Positions 61,368 to 64,000 of a DNA stretch of 64,000 nt are shown one piece after another. Made by a program: the position numbers and the translations under genes. This stretch comes from JAJECS01 sp965198185. GTDB lineage: Bacteria; Chloroflexota; UBA11872. The number at the start of each line of letters is the position of its first letter. Position 1 is the stretch's first letter. The notes below the pieces were generated by a model, which worked only from the letters and a program-made list of their open reading frames with translations, was not told where the DNA came from and ran no database searches. The stretch is from assembly GCA_965198185.1 (NCBI GenBank), contig CBDAOU010000002.1, positions 1,674,001 to 1,738,000 of the forward strand. The letters are read 5' to 3'.

Positions 61368-61950
61368 GACACTCCACCGGTAGGCAGGCTCTGGAGCGGC
61401 CGGTCGCTACATCTCGGGACGTAGGCGGCTGGTAGGCGCAGCGTCCAGCGCGCCTGCCAGCAGGCGTCGGCGATGACCGCGGCCAGGGACCGCATGGGGC
61501 GCCAGCGATTCGCCGCGCCGCGGGCGGTGGATATGGAAAATGTACGCGCGTCGCATGGCGTCGGCCGTCGTAGGTCGTGGGGCGCAGCCCAACTCCGCCG
61601 ACTCTCCGCGTCCAAGCTGGCGCTGCCTCGACCGGACACTGGCTGACTGCCCCTCACGATGGCCGTCTCAGATCCTCCACGCCGCACGCGTGGTCTCGCA
61701 TGCCCACGACTTAGGGTATATACGCACTGAGTCCACCGGTGATCTTATACCTAAGTGGTTAGTATATTCATACCTACGAAAGGCTCAATACTAAGACCTA
61801 CGATAGACTCAACACTAAAAGTACATCACGCCCACACATCTCCGTCAAGTCGCGGTCGGTGACCGTGAGCGGTGGTGGCTTCAGGCTTTCAGCAGCCGTG
61901 GACAGCGTCGCAACTCCGGCAAGTTCGTCGGCTAGCCCAGCTCCGCCGCT
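60520..61950. repeat. Segmental duplication, copy 2 (about 1.4 kb)
   Basis: The partner of 53830-55260. Here the protease frame is intact, while the other copy carries indels. Confidence 0.85.
61761..61788 (-). promoter_or_regulatory. Predicted promoter of cassette 2
   Basis: On the minus strand TTGAGC (61783-61788) and TATACT (61761-61766) are separated by 16 bp, a good sigma-70-like pair, about 390 bp before the protease start. A 24-bp direct repeat (ACCTACGA.AG.CTCAA.ACTAA, twice) surrounds the -35. The 61368-61750 leader holds no supported gene. Confidence 0.5.
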
Positions 61951-62864
61951 ACCACCATGGCTTGCAGCGACGCTTCGTAGTCCCCCCGCGTCTGCAAGGC
62001 CTCATCGCCGAACGTCCCCGCCTCGTGCTCCCGCCGGTAGAGCTCGTACGAGGCCGCTTCGCCCCGCTGGTCATACGCCACCGTCACCGTCCCCGGCGTC
62101 GTCCCCGTGCCCAGCAGGTACGAGGTCACCGCGTAGTCCGCAAAGCACGTCAGGAACAGGTATTCCTCCGACAGCCCGCCCCGCGCAATCGCCAGGAAGT
62201 TGGACTTGGCTGTCTCGCGATAGTCCGGGAAAACCACTTCCATCGTCGCCGCGAATAATGCTTCCAGATGGCTTCGCTCTGGGACCGCTTCGTTCGCCCC
62301 GAGCTGTAGCCAGAACCTGATGGTGTCCGCCCGCTGCTCCGCGGTGCGGGCGATGCCGCGCCACCCGCAGCGCACGGTGTCCCCGCCCGCCATCCCTCGT
62401 ATCGCCAGGTGCACCGGCGACGCCCCCGCCACGTGCAAGCCCTGCTCGAGAACGTCCTCCACCGTCGCCAGGGGATCCGGGGAGACGAACATACCGCCGC
62501 TCGAGCGGCTACCAGCTGGATCTCCCGCTACGGCGCGCTCGCGGGTTGAGGCAGGATCGACCGAGGAATCAACGGAGGGAGTGTGGACGGCTGCCGCTGC
62601 CGGCGAGTCTTCAACTGTCACCTGGGTCGCCGGCCCAAGATCGGCCCCTCCGCTACCGGTGCTGGCTGCAATCGCCGCCACAAGCAGCAGCACCGTAATC
62701 CACCGAGCTGGCGGCACCGGCCACCGCCGGGCACGAGGCGTGGCGGCCGTGCCTGCTGGCCGTCTCGGCCGGCGTAGGCGGCGCATCATCCTGGCTCGCA
62801 CGCCGGCAGCCCGAGGCTGCCAAGATCGTTGTCTGGAACCTTGTGCAGGGCAGGCGGAATGCAC
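61932..62864 (-). CDS. Truncated domain-A protein (cassette 1)
   Basis: This 310-residue protein has a basic N terminus and membrane segment (WITVLLLVAAIAASTG) without an obvious lipobox, then a linker and domain A in one frame: TVEDVLEQGLHVAGASPVHL, GGDTVRCGWRGIARTAEQRA, ETAKSNFLAIARGGLSEEYL, FLTCFADYAVTSYLLGTGTT and SYELYRREHEAGTFGDEALQ, ending VVAAELG. It lacks the GRERVVFLAPMGAHHAIAFE part of the full domain at 47.6-48.3 kb. It overlaps the LRR gene upstream by 79 nt. The same truncation point in two copies shows that truncation came before duplication. The function is unknown. Confidence 0.72.
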   Translation of the reverse strand: MHSACPAQGSRQRSWQPRAAGVRARMMRRLRRPRRPAGTAATPRARRWPVPPARWITVLLLVAAIAASTGSGGADLGPATQVTVEDSPAAAAVHTPSVDSSVDPASTRERAVAGDPAGSRSSGGMFVSPDPLATVEDVLEQGLHVAGASPVHLAIRGMAGGDTVRCGWRGIARTAEQRADTIRFWLQLGANEAVPERSHLEALFAATMEVVFPDYRETAKSNFLAIARGGLSEEYLFLTCFADYAVTSYLLGTGTTPGTVTVAYDQRGEAASYELYRREHEAGTFGDEALQTRGDYEASLQAMVVAAELG

Positions 62865-63298
62865 CCTGTGAGTTGATCGCCGCCGAGGTATAGAACCTCC
62901 AAGTTCACCAACTGGCTCAGCTCCGCCGGGATCGGACCCGTGAGTTCGTTGTCACTCAGGTCCAGATGGGTCAAGTTGGTCAGTTGACCCAGTTCCGCCG
63001 GGATGCTTCCGTGGAGATCGTTGCGGGGCAGCGATACGCGGGTGAGCTCGGACAAGCCGCTCAATTCGGCGGGAATCGCGCCCGCTAAGCGACGCTCGGG
63101 GAGCGCAGGCACACGAGTGCGCCCACCCAGAAGTGCCAGAATTTTCCACTCGGATATGTGGTGCACGGGTCCCCAATCCGGCAAGGGACTGCCGACGAAC
63201 ACGTCTCGCCGTCGCAACAGCATCTCGTGGTCGCGCACTTGATTCGCGCATGCGTTCAGATAGCTCACAACGACCCCAACCCAATTAGCTCGACGCAC
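62786..63298 (-). CDS. LRR segment of cassette-1 TolB-LRR protein
   Basis: This 170-residue frame with a degenerate LRR cap (NACANQVRDHEMLLRRRDVF) and about four LRRs (LTRVSLPRNDLHGSIPAELG, LEVLYLGGDQLTGCIPPALH) ends ACEPG. In the other cassettes the LRRs are fused to a propeller. Here the propeller frame ends at 63285, 14 nt into this one, so a frameshift has probably split the gene. Confidence 0.68.
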   Translation of the reverse strand: MRRANWVGVVVSYLNACANQVRDHEMLLRRRDVFVGSPLPDWGPVHHISEWKILALLGGRTRVPALPERRLAGAIPAELSGLSELTRVSLPRNDLHGSIPAELGQLTNLTHLDLSDNELTGPIPAELSQLVNLEVLYLGGDQLTGCIPPALHKVPDNDLGSLGLPACEPG

Positions 63299-64000
63299 CT
63301 GGAACCTCCGCTTCGCGGTTGCCTAAGGCTTCCAGCTTGCCGTTACCCGTGCGTCCCACCACGAGCCGAGCGTCACTGCCGTCCGGAGCCACGGTGAACA
63401 GCACTATCTGGTACGACCGATCGGCGCTGGCCGACATGCGGCCAACATCCACGTTTTCGATGATGCGCCGGTCTTTGTTGAACGACGCCCCGTCAAACTC
63501 ACCCACCACCGCGATCCGGGAGCCGTCGGGCGACCACGCGGCCCTCGCCAATCCTGCCCCTTGCACCCCTGCAACAGACCACGACCCAATCCGATCCCCG
63601 TCAACGGTCACGACACACATGCGGACGCCACATCGAAACAGGATGTGACCGCCGCCCGGCGACCACGAAATTGGGATAAACCACGGAATGCCCGGGTACT
63701 TCCAATCGACCTCTTCATCGCTTAATCGTGCGATCACTGTTGCATCTGCTCCATCAGCCGAAACCGTAACGACGGCAATGTCGGGGCCCTCGATCCGCAT
63801 CAACGCAAGGCGCCTACCATCAGGCGACCACGAGACTCCACCGAGACTTCCCGATATCCGCCGCAAACTCGATCCATCACGTGCGACCGTGTACACCCCC
63901 CACGATCCTGCGACCTTAGTCGCCCAAGGTTCGGGATAATTACCTCCCTCTACCTCAACTCTTTCCCGTACAGTCTCGTAGACTAGAAACGCCAACCGAT
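63285..64000 (-). CDS. TolB-type propeller protein, partial (cassette 1)
   Basis: The minus-strand frame is open to the window edge, so the N terminus is missing. Visible blades end in WSPDGRRLALMRI, WSPGGGHILFRCGVRMCV and WSPDGSRIAVVGE, and the section ends VLFTVAPDGSDARLVVG. It matches the propeller parts of the genes at 51165 and 58455 and is followed by its separated LRR part. The metalloprotease of this cassette, if present, lies beyond 64000. Confidence 0.72.
   Translation of the reverse strand, partial: RLAFLVYETVRERVEVEGGNYPEPWATKVAGSWGVYTVARDGSSLRRISGSLGGVSWSPDGRRLALMRIEGPDIAVVTVSADGADATVIARLSDEEVDWKYPGIPWFIPISWSPGGGHILFRCGVRMCVVTVDGDRIGSWSVAGVQGAGLARAAWSPDGSRIAVVGEFDGASFNKDRRIIENVDVGRMSASADRSYQIVLFTVAPDGSDARLVVGRTGNGKLEALGNREAEVPGASS

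Overview
The window is high-GC bacterial DNA. The gene content suggests a Chloroflexota (SAR202 or Dehalococcoidia-like, possibly sponge-associated) genome: an enolase-superfamily sugar-acid dehydratase, sugar-active TIM-barrel enzymes, a degraded KdpE-like regulator end, very large secreted LRR/cadherin/Glug proteins, and dense families of intergenic hairpin repeats. This assignment is inferred from family content only. No rRNA or marker gene is present. Many large genes are broken by single-base indels, often in G or C runs, so either the assembly is imperfect or decay is common. I list broken genes by their readable segments.

Layout. 1-2.3 kb: the end of an unknown gene, a HicAB toxin-antitoxin pair and an IS110-family insertion sequence. 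2.4-14 kb: a metabolic block with a GH116 glucosidase, a small unknown protein, a DUF1697 protein, two tandem GHL10-like glycoside hydrolases plus the remnant of a third, a TumE-type toxin-antitoxin pair, a methyltransferase and a frameshifted L-rhamnonate-dehydratase-like gene. 14-17 kb: a thiol-redox lipoprotein with an in-frame UGA and a SECIS-like hairpin (a probable selenoprotein), a MacB/LolD-type ABC exporter and tRNA-Lys. 17-22 kb: a decayed integrative island at that tRNA, with two integrase remnants, a DUF3800 pseudogene, a winged-helix remnant, an ImmA/IrrE-like peptidase and a seven-helix membrane protein.

22.4-64 kb is a surface-protein region, almost all on the minus strand. It holds a secreted FN3 plus PEP/pyruvate-binding protein, a giant adhesin of about 12.5 kb (Glug, cadherin, SwmB and Ig-like repeats) whose 5' end abuts a 29-nt G/C homopolymer, and a divergent NarL-type two-component system. 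Next comes a mosaic lipoprotein (domain A, LRR, FN3, cadherin, Glug, Calx-beta). Finally there are three copies of a cassette: FN3-metzincin protease, then TolB-propeller/LRR protein, then 'domain A' lipoprotein. Adjacent genes mostly overlap, which suggests translational coupling. Two copies share about 1.4 kb of near-identical sequence, including the promoter.

Working together (inference): the sugar enzymes would process plant, algal or host glycans. The cassettes, adhesin and two-component system look like a regulated, recombining and possibly phase-variable cell-surface programme. The best candidates for undescribed biology are the triplicated protease/TolB-LRR/domain-A cassette, the UGA-containing redox lipoprotein, and the homopolymer switch in front of the giant adhesin.
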